A stretch of 64,000 nucleotides of DNA from Spirosoma fluviale (GTDB lineage: Bacteria > Bacteroidota > Bacteroidia > Cytophagales > Spirosomataceae): contig NZ_OCNH01000003.1 in the NCBI RefSeq assembly GCF_900230225.1, positions 868,001-932,000 of the forward strand, read 5' to 3'. This document shows positions 43,482-52,100 of the stretch, in pieces (within the stretch, counting starts at the first letter, position 1; each line of letters opens with the position of its first letter). Under the pieces are notes generated by a model. It saw nothing but the letters and a program-made list of their open reading frames with translations. It ran no database searches and was not told the DNA's origin. Made by a program: the position numbers and the translations under genes.

Positions 43482-44726
43482 CTACTTCGCACTCGCAATG
43501 CCAATGCCGTTCAGATCATACACGACCTTACCGCCTTTGATGGTCATTTCGCATTCGAATTTCTGCTTGCCCATCATCTTGTAGCCGGTTTTGTCATAAA
43601 ACCCAAACGTGCCCTGACGCATCGAGAAAATGGCGACGTCGGCAATAGCTCCCACGGACAGATGCCCGAGGTTTTCGCGTTTGATGACCTGCGCCGGGGT
43701 CCAGGTGCTGGCTTTGATCACGCTCGGAATGTCTTCACCCATCGCCACGAATTTAGACATGATGCTGAGCATGTCTTTCATGGAACCGTTCATGCTGCCG
43801 GTATGCAGATCGGTGCTGATGGTCGTGGGGTAAAATTTCGCTTTCACCGCCGGAATAGCCTGTGAGTAATTGAAACTCGCCCCGCCATAACCCACGTCGA
43901 ACACGATGCCTTTTTTGCGGGCCTCCCACGCAAACGGCTTCACGGTTTTGGTCGCTTCGTCCACAATCGTCTCCCGGACATTGCCTTCCAGCAGGGTGTA
44001 GGCATGGGTGAAAATATCGCCCGGACGAAGGTGCTTCATGAACAACTCTTCGAGCGAGAGAGGTGGGTTGTTACCGCCAAAGTCAATGATAACGGGCATG
44101 TCGGCAAGCTTGCCAGCCGCTACGGCATGGTCGACGGGTGCCCAGCTTGGCCCCTGAAAGTGTGCAACCTTAAACCCGACGACATCATTCTTGTTTTCGA
44201 GCGCCACTTTAGCCGCCATTTTGGGGTCCATATCGGTGGTGTCCTGCTCAAACTTGCCCCCGCGCATGCCTTCGCCTACTATGTTCATGAACGAAAGCAC
44301 GCGGGTTTTGGACGTGAAAATGATGTTCTTCTTGAATGTTTCGAAGGATTTCCAGCCCGCGCCCCCCGCATCGACAATGGTGGTCACACCCACCCGAAAG
44401 GTGAACCCGTCAGGCGAGACGGCTACCAGTCCGTTGCTCAGGTAATGGTCGGGTTCGGTGCCGTAAAACACGTGTCCGTGAATGTCGATCAGGCCGGGCG
44501 TAACATACATGCCTTTGGCATCAACGACCTGCCGCGCCTGTTTGGCGTCGATGGATTTCGCCACCTGCGTCACCTTACCGTCGGTGATGGCGACGTCCAT
44601 GATGGCATCGATGTTGTTTTTCGGGTCGATCAGGTGCCCGCCTTTGATGAGCAGGGTATACGGTTGCGCCCAGGCCGGAACCGCTAGAAAAGAGAAAAGG
44701 ATTAGGAATAGGTATTCGGTTTTCAT
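43482..44726 (-). CDS. Exported amidohydrolase/deacetylase, cog3964 type (copy 2)
   Basis: 414 residues, Sec signal (YLFLILFSFLAVPAWAQP). Same site residues as copy 1: H83-x-H85 in DIHGHVFYG, lysine in VGFKVAHFQG, H in IFTHAYTLL, D in TISTDLHTGSMN. Long stretches are identical or nearly so between copies (KGGHLIDPKNNIDAIMDVAI against KGGHVIDPKNNIDGIMDVAI), so they arose by a duplication within this locus. Differences cluster in the barrel loops (DWTPTDRAVEAG against SWAPVDHAVAAG), so substrate range may differ. It follows SelA-like copy 2 after a palindromic gap and belongs to the cassette with CBM9-like and RidA copy 2. Confidence 0.88.
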   Translation of the reverse strand: MKTEYLFLILFSFLAVPAWAQPYTLLIKGGHLIDPKNNIDAIMDVAITDGKVTQVAKSIDAKQARQVVDAKGMYVTPGLIDIHGHVFYGTEPDHYLSNGLVAVSPDGFTFRVGVTTIVDAGGAGWKSFETFKKNIIFTSKTRVLSFMNIVGEGMRGGKFEQDTTDMDPKMAAKVALENKNDVVGFKVAHFQGPSWAPVDHAVAAGKLADMPVIIDFGGNNPPLSLEELFMKHLRPGDIFTHAYTLLEGNVRETIVDEATKTVKPFAWEARKKGIVFDVGYGGASFNYSQAIPAVKAKFYPTTISTDLHTGSMNGSMKDMLSIMSKFVAMGEDIPSVIKASTWTPAQVIKRENLGHLSVGAIADVAIFSMRQGTFGFYDKTGYKMMGKQKFECEMTIKGGKVVYDLNGIGIASAK

Positions 44727-44741
44727 GGATTAGGATATTGA

Positions 44742-44833
44742 GTATCGCGGTTCTTTAGTCCGCGTAGCCGTAGGCTAATGTGTAATTGATAAGTTATTAG
44801 CCTACGGCTACGCGGACTGAAGAACCGCGATAC
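44742..44833. repeat. 38-bp inverted repeat (double-hairpin element)
   Basis: Arms 44742-44779 and 44796-44833 with one mismatch and a 16-nt spacer. An inner palindrome TAGCC-GTA-GGCTA is visible. It fills the gap between SelA-like copy 2 (stop 44835) and amidohydrolase copy 2 (start 44726). Confidence 0.92.
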
Positions 44834-44834
44834 G

Positions 44835-46058
44835 TTATACTGCCGCTTTCGTAAATTCTTCTTTTAGCCTTGCCGCTACAATTTTATCCTGGCCGGGTTT
44901 GAGCATCCAGGTCGTCATGCTGATGCCGTTGGCTTCGCCTACCACTTCAATAGATGGGTTTCCGTTGCGCAGATTTTCCTGTAAAGATTTGGTCGTCAGG
45001 TTGACCTTGCCCGTTTCCCAGGTCACCCGCATGGTAGGCGTATGGTTGCCCAGTGGTGGCGCGTAGGTTTCGATAGTTATCCCGTTAATACCTTTAATGG
45101 CGTTGGAAATAGTCGCCACCCGGTCTTCCAGCATCTTCCATTCTTTCTGGTGATCCGTGGCGATGAACTTGTCGAGGGCCACGTACATGCCGAGAATCTC
45201 CTCCTTGTTGACTTTCATGCCCCGGCCAATGGTGGAGCCACGCGGTGGCATGCTGAGTCGGGCGGCTGCGATGTACTGTTTTTTGCCCATCAGCAAACCG
45301 GCGCTTTGGGGGCCGCGCATGGCTTTGCCGCCCGATACGCAAACCAGATCGAAACCCATGTCGTTGAATTTCCAGAGATTCTCGACCGGCGGCACATCGG
45401 CAGCAATGTCGATCATGGTCGGGATGTTATGCTTTTTGCCCAGGTTCACCCACTCCTGGTGCTGAATCTGGCCCTTGTCGGACTGGATGTTCAGGAACCA
45501 GAGCATGGCCGTTTTGCTGTTGATGGCTTTTTCGGCCTCTTCCAGCGTTTCGACCACCACAATTTTACAGCCGGTATTGGTGAGGGCGTGGTTGTAGCCG
45601 ATGTTGTGCGCCTTCTGCGCAATCACCTCCGACTTCATATCGGTACCTTCCAGATGGGGCAGCAGTTCCACTTTCTTCTGATCCATGCCCGTCAGCACCC
45701 CGGCCAGCCCGAGCGTCATGGCCGAGAAGCAGCCCGCCGTCACCACTGCCGATTCGGCATGGGTCAGGGCGGCAATCTTCTCGCCAACTTTGGTCTGCAC
45801 ATCGTCCAGCATGACAAACTCTTTGGCCGATGCGTTGATCGTTTCGACCACGTCATCTTCCATGAGCGAACCCGTCATAGCGGTGTAAGTACCAGCCGCA
45901 TTGATGAAGGTACGCAGACCCAGTTCTTTCAAAACGTTCCGGGGAGCCGCTTTGGCCGGAGCCGCCAGTACCGATTCCAGGGGGGCAACGGTACCAAAAA
46001 GGCCACCCAGCAGGGGCGCGGTCGACAATCGCTTGATGAGAGATCTTCTATTAAGCAT
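44835..46058 (-). CDS. Tat-exported SelA-like PLP enzyme, ammonia-lyase candidate (copy 2)
   Basis: 407 residues. N-terminus MLNRRSLIKRLSTAPLLGGL is a twin-arginine signal (RRSLIK), almost the same as in copy 1. PLP lysine K245 in SGGKAMRGPQSAGLLMG, with FINAAGTYTAMTGSLM, VVTAGCFSAMTLGLAG and MIDIAADVPPVENLW. By eye the two copies agree at well over half of their positions along the whole length. Both keep the PLP residues, so neither looks decayed. It lies between the CBM9-like gene (upstream, 30 bp) and amidohydrolase copy 2. The same functional inference applies as for copy 1: beta-elimination of ammonia from an amino-sugar acid, to be tested. Confidence 0.85.
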   Translation of the reverse strand: MLNRRSLIKRLSTAPLLGGLFGTVAPLESVLAAPAKAAPRNVLKELGLRTFINAAGTYTAMTGSLMEDDVVETINASAKEFVMLDDVQTKVGEKIAALTHAESAVVTAGCFSAMTLGLAGVLTGMDQKKVELLPHLEGTDMKSEVIAQKAHNIGYNHALTNTGCKIVVVETLEEAEKAINSKTAMLWFLNIQSDKGQIQHQEWVNLGKKHNIPTMIDIAADVPPVENLWKFNDMGFDLVCVSGGKAMRGPQSAGLLMGKKQYIAAARLSMPPRGSTIGRGMKVNKEEILGMYVALDKFIATDHQKEWKMLEDRVATISNAIKGINGITIETYAPPLGNHTPTMRVTWETGKVNLTTKSLQENLRNGNPSIEVVGEANGISMTTWMLKPGQDKIVAARLKEEFTKAAV

Positions 46059-46088
46059 GATAAAGTTGGTTTGTATCGGGAATATTCA

Positions 46089-46808
46089 TTACTCGAAAAT
46101 CAGCGTTCCGAACTTCTTGAATTCGTGAAAGCTGCCACTCGTTTTTTGCCACGACCAGGTTTGGTACCCTTTGTCGTAATCGATGCGGTAAAGGTTGCCC
46201 CGCCAGCGTGTGCCCGAAGTGGGTGGCGTCTGAACGATGGGGTTTAATAAACTGTAGGGAATAAAAAACTCAGCTGTCCAGCCCTTGATGGCTGCCTTGC
46301 TCACCTTGTCGCCACCCTGAATACTGGTCGCATGTTGCACCTTCGATTTGCCGGTATAATTCCAGGGTTTCCAGCCCATGAATTTGCCGTTCATATTCGG
46401 CACCAGAATAGGCAATTCGTAATTCAGGGGCGACAGTTCGTATTCAAAATAAATGGGTACGGATTCGTCGGGCCAGAGAAACACTTCGACCACATCTTCA
46501 TTATATAGCGCCCCGAAATCCTCCTGAATCGTTGCGGTCAGCGTTTCGTCTTCGCACTGAAACAGGAAATAGATACCGGTTCCGGAGTAGAGCGTTTTGG
46601 TCTTCGTCGCCAGCTTTCGCCCGGCGGATTCCTGAATCGTGATAGACACCCAGTCCGTCTTCGTCCACGCGGTATGATCGCCATTGCCATTCACCTGAAA
46701 ATCATTCGTTTTTCGAACGACCATTTGCGTCGATTCGCTGGTTTGGGCCTGTGTGGGCTGCATGCTGAGGGTGAGTAAAATGGCTAAGGTGAAGACGGTA
46801 AATTTCAT
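46089..46808 (-). CDS. Exported carbohydrate-binding family 9-like protein
   Basis: 239 residues, Sec signal (FTVFTLAILLTLSMQPTQAQ). The mature region has the CBM9-like beta-sandwich pattern: FQVNGNGDHTAWTKTDWVSI, YSGTGIYFLFQCEDETLTAT, EDVVEVFLWPDESVPIYFEY, WTAEFFIPYSLL, GTRWRGNLYRIDYD, ending TWSWQKTSGSFHEFKKFG. In Bacteroidota such single-domain proteins are found in sugar-use loci, where they are taken to bind sugars, although catalysis is not excluded. It is inserted between RidA copy 2 and SelA-like copy 2; the equivalent place in cassette 1 has no gene. A family A palindrome lies upstream of its start. Confidence 0.82.
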   Translation of the reverse strand: MKFTVFTLAILLTLSMQPTQAQTSESTQMVVRKTNDFQVNGNGDHTAWTKTDWVSITIQESAGRKLATKTKTLYSGTGIYFLFQCEDETLTATIQEDFGALYNEDVVEVFLWPDESVPIYFEYELSPLNYELPILVPNMNGKFMGWKPWNYTGKSKVQHATSIQGGDKVSKAAIKGWTAEFFIPYSLLNPIVQTPPTSGTRWRGNLYRIDYDKGYQTWSWQKTSGSFHEFKKFGTLIFE

Positions 46809-46821
46809 TAGTGGGTCTTAT

Positions 46822-46921
46822 TTGTACCAAACAGTCTCTGGCTGTTTGAGCCGCGAAGCGGCTTATGAGTTAGCTGCCCTGTTAGCCTTCGGCTCAAACA
46901 GCCAGAGGCTGTTTGGTACAA
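46822..46921. repeat. 32-bp inverted repeat (double-hairpin element, family A)
   Basis: Arms 46822-46853 and 46890-46921 pair with one or two mismatches. The core CCAAACAG...GGCTGTTT is shared with 7522-7592. It lies between RidA copy 2 (stop 46932) and the CBM9-like gene (start 46808). Confidence 0.9.
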
Positions 46922-46931
46922 AAACAGAGTT

Positions 46932-47390
46932 TTACACATACGCAACACAGTCAATTTCGACCCAGGAATTTCCGGGAACGCCCGCGTGTACGGCCACCGT
47001 TGTACGAACGGGTGGGTTTTTGCCGAATCGACCTTTGTACACTTCGTTCATGGTTTTGTAGTCCTTCAAGTCGTGCAGCAGAACATTTACTTTTAGTACC
47101 TTGTCCATCGAAGAGCCCGCTTTGATAAGCTCTTTCTCGATCTCCTTGAGCACATGGTCGGTATGCGAACGGATGTCGCCTTCGAAATGGGCTCCGGCTC
47201 CGGACACAAACACCAGATTGCCGAGTTTCGTCGACCCCGAATACAACGGGATATCATCCTGAGATACCACACCGGCGACTTCTTTTTCAGGTATTGACAC
47301 AGCCATGGCGCTCGTCGGCGTACTTAATCCGGCAACACCGGCAACGGCCGCAAAAAGGCGTTTTAAGAGGGAACGTCGTTGTGCTTTCAT
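46932..47390 (-). CDS. Tat-exported RidA-family enamine/imine deaminase (copy 2)
   Basis: 152 residues. N-terminus MKAQRRSLLKRLFAAVAGVA has the twin-arginine motif RRSLLK. The RidA core matches copy 1 almost residue for residue (LKEIEKELIKAGSSMDKVLK, DLKDYKTMNEVYKGRFGKNP, PVRTTVAVHAGVPGNSWVEI), with R129 and E145 in the active-site positions. First enzyme gene after SusD, 155 bp downstream of the SusD stop, with a hairpin in between. It should protect the periplasm or the neighbouring PLP enzyme from reactive enamines. Duplicated with the rest of its cassette. Confidence 0.88.
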   Translation of the reverse strand: MKAQRRSLLKRLFAAVAGVAGLSTPTSAMAVSIPEKEVAGVVSQDDIPLYSGSTKLGNLVFVSGAGAHFEGDIRSHTDHVLKEIEKELIKAGSSMDKVLKVNVLLHDLKDYKTMNEVYKGRFGKNPPVRTTVAVHAGVPGNSWVEIDCVAYV

Positions 47391-47502
47391 GAATCGCTTA
47401 AAAAAGGAAAAGGGCGTTTTTCAGGAACTTACTCTAAAAGCAAGCGACTGCCTGTCAATTTATTAAAAAATATTAGAAACCTGTACATAAGGTCGGTCTC
47501 AT

Positions 47503-47548
47503 TAAGATTTATGGTGTCAGGTTCTCAGGCCTGACACCATAAATCTTA
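47503..47548. terminator. 19-bp hairpin over the SusD stop codon
   Basis: Perfect arms 47503-47521 and 47530-47548 around an 8-nt loop. The right arm includes the SusD stop codon (47546-47548). A stem placed here could end or attenuate the SusC-SusD transcript so that the downstream enzyme genes are made at a lower level. Confidence 0.7.
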
Positions 47549-49108
47549 CTTATCCCACCACACCACGCTGGAGAGTGTGTTCGTGCCGCCCTGACGCGTA
47601 CGAGCTTCGATAAAATTGGTTTTGTTGTAGGTTTCTTCCGAATCGGGAATCACGAAGCGGGTTGGAATTTTGCCGCCGGTGAGGTTGCCGGGGTAGTTCG
47701 TTGGGGTAAGTACCGGATAACCCGTCCGACGCCAGTTGGAAAAAATTTCGTATTCATCTTCCAGAAATAGCGACACCCATTTCTGCGTCTGAATCTGTTC
47801 CATCTGCTGGGCCGTGGTGCCGGTAGCTTTGTATGGATTAGCCGCCAGATAGGCATTGATCCGGGCTTCCGAAATCGTGCCACCCGTGCCAAACAGCGAC
47901 CATTGCCGCATACCGGCCCGTACGGCATTGGCATAAGCCGTAGCTGCGGTCGTGCCGCTGGTCCAGCCACGGACAGAAGCCTCGGCCAGCAACAGGTTCG
48001 TTTCGGCATTGCCGAACACGATCAGCGGGGTGTTGTATTTCAACAGGGTGTTGGGGTTAGGCTCCGAGAACGAGTTGAAATTGGCGGGCAGGTTGTTGTA
48101 AGCCGCGTTCGGCATTCCGCTTTGCAGGGCCGTTGTCGTGTCGGCGGTGAAGGTTTTATTGTCGGTGGTGGTCCAAACAACCGAGATCACGTTCAGGCGC
48201 GGGTCTTTGGTATTCTTCAGGTAGTCGATGAACGTTTTGGCAAACTTGCCGCCTTCCACGTTGTCGCCACCGGGCGTTACGTAGTCGGTGCTGATCAGGC
48301 CACTGGCGATGAAGTTCCGACTGGCCGTTTGTGACCCATCGACGTAAGCAATCACGGCGCGGTCGGCATCGTCCAGAATAACCCCACCGGCAATGGCTTT
48401 TTCGCTCCAGGTTTTGGCCATCGCGGGATCTACTTCGGTCAGGCGCATACCAAGCCGAAACATCAGCGAATAAGCGAATTTTTTCCACTTGGTAATGTCA
48501 CCACCATACATCAGGTCGGCGTTGCCAAAGGTGGCTTTGCTGGCGTCGAAAGCCGCAATGGACTCATCCAGTTCTTTCAGCAGATCGGCGTAAATAGCCT
48601 GTTGGGTGTCGTATTTAGGGCTGTAATTCTTGGCCGAAAGGGCTTCTCCCGCGTTGAAATAGGGAATGTCGCCGTACATATCCGTCAGGCGATGGAAAAT
48701 ATACGCCTTCCAGATGCGAGCCGCCGAGCGCTTGTTCACGTCGAGCGGGCTGGTCGACACGGCGTCGATCACCTGCCGGATGGACACGATAGCCCCCTGT
48801 CCGGCACCGGTACCCGCGTAGGCGTTCCAGTTGCCGGTTGAGTAGCTGTAGTTGAAGTATTTGTCGCCCGCAGCCGGTACCTCTTTGTAGGTGGCAAACT
48901 GCTGCATCGACTGGCCGATGGTCAGGTAAGCGGCCCCGGTAAAGTTGGTGCTCACCCCGTCGAGCTGTGCGCGGGTGAAGAGGTAGCCGGGTACCACTTC
49001 CGAGTATTTATTCGGGTCCACGTTCATCTCCTCGAAGCCCTTGTCGCAGGCCGACAGGAACAGGAGCATCGGGGCCACCACCAGTATTTTTTGGATCAGA
49101 TTCTTCAT
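47546..49108 (-). CDS. SusD/RagB-type outer-membrane lipoprotein (SusD-like_2 group)
   Basis: 520 residues. Lipoprotein signal with C21 (VVAPMLLFLSACDKGFEEMN), then VDPNKYSEVVPGYLFTRAQL, AARIWKAYIFHRLTDMYGDI, WKKFAYSLMFRLGMRLTE and NLLLAEASVRGWTSG, ending SSVVWWDK. It is the surface lid of the SusC pore encoded 18 bp upstream. Same subfamily as 23451-25013 but a separate lineage. As the entry protein of the unit with two RidA/PLP/amidohydrolase cassettes, its ligand is likely the substrate of those enzymes (inference). Confidence 0.92.
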   Translation of the reverse strand: MKNLIQKILVVAPMLLFLSACDKGFEEMNVDPNKYSEVVPGYLFTRAQLDGVSTNFTGAAYLTIGQSMQQFATYKEVPAAGDKYFNYSYSTGNWNAYAGTGAGQGAIVSIRQVIDAVSTSPLDVNKRSAARIWKAYIFHRLTDMYGDIPYFNAGEALSAKNYSPKYDTQQAIYADLLKELDESIAAFDASKATFGNADLMYGGDITKWKKFAYSLMFRLGMRLTEVDPAMAKTWSEKAIAGGVILDDADRAVIAYVDGSQTASRNFIASGLISTDYVTPGGDNVEGGKFAKTFIDYLKNTKDPRLNVISVVWTTTDNKTFTADTTTALQSGMPNAAYNNLPANFNSFSEPNPNTLLKYNTPLIVFGNAETNLLLAEASVRGWTSGTTAATAYANAVRAGMRQWSLFGTGGTISEARINAYLAANPYKATGTTAQQMEQIQTQKWVSLFLEDEYEIFSNWRRTGYPVLTPTNYPGNLTGGKIPTRFVIPDSEETYNKTNFIEARTRQGGTNTLSSVVWWDK

Positions 49109-49126
49109 CGTCAGAAAGTTTTTTGG

Positions 49127-52100
49127 TTAGAATTTCACCATTAAGTTCACGCCAAGGCTGCGGGTTCTGGGCACGCCAAACGCTTCCAGACCCTGCGCGT
49201 TGGTGCTCGTATAGCCCGACTCCGGATCGAAATACTGATTCTTCTTGTCTTTGTAGAGAATAGCCAGGTTACGCGCCACAAACGAGATCGTAGCCGATTG
49301 CAGCTTCAGGAACGGCAGTTTGGCCACGGGCAAGTTGTAGCTCAGGATCACCTGACGCAGCTTCACGAAATCGTTGTTGAACATGAACATGGCCGTGTAA
49401 TTCTTGTCGTTATCGTAATACGTATCGACCTCTTCCTTGCTCCATTTTTTGGTGTAAGGCGCACCTTCGGGGGTTACGCCCGTGACGGTGACTCCCGTTT
49501 CGCGACCCGGCAGGGTTTCCTGCGGCAGACCAAAGCGGTAGGCGTACTGGTAGAGGTTCGAGTAAACGATGCTGCCGAATTTACCGTCGACCAAAATGTT
49601 CAGCGAGAAATTCCTGTACCGGAAGTTGTTCGTGATACCCATCGTGAGGGGTGGGGTGCCCTGTCCAATTTCCTGTAAATCACCGCGAACGGCGTAGCCA
49701 CTGGCCGTATTGAACACGACGTTACCGTTGGCGTCGGTTTTCTTGTTATAGCCCCAAACGGTGCCATAAGGCCGGTCGAGTACGTTCCGGACCAGGCCAC
49801 CGCCTACGCCCGCACCCACGTCGATGCCGGTGATGCCGGTGGCCAGTTGTTCGATCTTGCTTTTGTTGTAGGCCATGTTGTAGCTCACATCCCACGAGAA
49901 CGGGCCTTTGCTGACGGGCGTACCGGTCAATAGCAGCTCAACGCCTTTGTTGCTCAGCGCACCCACGTTCAGCAGGGCCGAGGTGTAGCCCGACGAAAGC
50001 GCGATGTTCGTCGTTACGATGTCGTCGGTGGTTTTGCGGTTGTAGAGCGTCAGGTCGATGCCCAGCCGGTTGTTCAGGAACTTGGCTTCGATACCGCCTT
50101 CGTAGGTGGTCGAGGTGAGCGGTTTCAGGTCGGGGTTGGGCACCTGCGAGGAGGATAAAACCTGTACCGGTCGGCCGTTGTGGCCGCCCTGCTGCATGGA
50201 GTAATACTGGTAAATCTGGTAGGCGTTGACGGTAGCACCACCCACCTGCGCCCACGAGGCCCGCAACTTGGCGAAACTCACGGCTTTGGGCAACTGGAAC
50301 GCATCCGACAGAATGAACGAGCCGCCAACGGATGGATAAAAGATGCTGTTGCTCTTCGGGTTCAGCACCGAGAACCAGTCCTGCCGACCCGACAGTGTCA
50401 GGTACGCAACGTTTTTGTACCCGAAATCCGCCGAGCCGAATACCGAATTGATGGCACTTTTCAGATACGTTGGCGTCGTGGTCGATGTGGCGAGGTTGGT
50501 GTAGCTGTAGAAATACGGCACCGTAAACTCGCTGCCCGCAATGGTCGTCTGGTCGAAAATGCTGCGCTGGGCATTCATGCCGGCCAGCGCCGAGAAGGTC
50601 AAATCCTTGAAAAACGTGGTGTTGTAATTCAGCGTCAGCATGCCGTTGGTTTCCGACGAGCTTGTTTTACGGGCTTCGTACGTACCCAGCGGCTGGTAGG
50701 CGTTGTTCGTTGGCTGGACGTATTCCGACGAGAAGCTGTAGAAATCCTGGCTCACGCTGCCTTTGATGAACAGGTTGTCCAGAATGTCGTAGCGGATGCT
50801 TCCCTGGCTGATGAACCGGTGTTTGGTGTCGTTGTTCTTGAACTTATTGATCACGAAATACGGGTTCGGCGCGGCCGGAACGGGGTTCCACTCCATCTCT
50901 TTACCGGTAACGGGATCGTAGCCTGGAGCCAAACTCCGAATGTCGACCACGTTGGCGATCAGGTAAGTCGCCCAGTGCGGGTTGAAGTCGGCGTAGCCCA
51001 CTTTCGGGCGGTTGGTGCCTTCTTCCACGTTGTACTGGAATACCGTTTCAACACTCAGTTTCTTGCCCAGAAACGCGTTCAGGTTCAGGTTGGCGATGCG
51101 CCGGGTGAACGACGAATTGGGGACGATGCTGTTCGATTGGGTGTTATTCAGACCCAAGCGGAAGTTCACGGTCTCATTCCCACCCGTAAAAGCCAGCGAG
51201 TTGATGTAGTTGGCACCCGTGCGGTAAAAGTTTTTCAGGTTGTTCTTCTGGGGCGAATAAGGGTGCAACTGTCCGTCGACCTGAATCGTTGGCAGGCCAT
51301 CCATGCGGGCACCGTACGAAAGTCGTCCGGTACTTTTTGCCTCCGTTACGGTGGTTGGTTTTCGGCCATCCAGACCCTGCCCGTATTCGTACTGCCAGTT
51401 CGGAATAACGGCGATGTCTTCAAACGTGGTGTTGCTGTTGATCTCCACCCCGACACCTTTCTGGGCGCGTCCTTTTTTGGTGGTAATCAGGATAACGCCA
51501 TTGGACGCACGGGCACCGTAAAGAGCGGCCGCCGGACCACCTTTCAGCACGCTGATGGATTCAATATCGTCGGGGTTAATACCGCCAATACCGTCACCCC
51601 GGTCGACGTTCATGCCGTTGCCGTCGGCGGTAGTGCCGCCGGGCGTGCTGTTATCCATCGGCATCCCGTTAATAACGTACAGCGGCTGGTTGTTGCCGTT
51701 CAGCGAGCCGTTGCCCCGGATAATGATGCGGCTCGACCCGCCGGGACCGGTAGCCATACCCGTTGCGTTGACCCCGGCAATCTTGCCGGTCAGTGCGTTG
51801 GCTACGTTGTTCTCTCGGGCTTGGGTAAGTTCGCTTCCTTTCACTTCAGACACGGCGTAGGCGAGGGCTTTTTTCTCCCGGGCAATGCCTAGCGCGGTCA
51901 CCACAACTTCGCCGAGTGTGCTGGCTTCTGGGGCCAGCGTCACGCTGAGGTTACTCTGATTACCAACGGTAACTTCCTGCCGTTTATAACCCACAAAGCT
52001 GAAGACCAGCACGGCGTTTTCGTCCGGAATATCCAGCGAAAACCGGCCATCGGCTCCGGTTGTGGTTCCTTTCTGCGCTTCCTTGATCACGACGCTCACG

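Noticed and set aside
38449..47390. Selenocysteine synthesis (SelA) as the role of the PLP genes
   Set aside because: They are exported, lack the N-terminal SelA domain, occur twice beside amidohydrolases and RidA, and there is no selB or selC nearby.
50180..51892. 570-codon plus-strand frame opposite the STN-type SusC gene
   Set aside because: Long only because the GC-rich sense gene leaves few stops in this antisense frame. No recognised domain.
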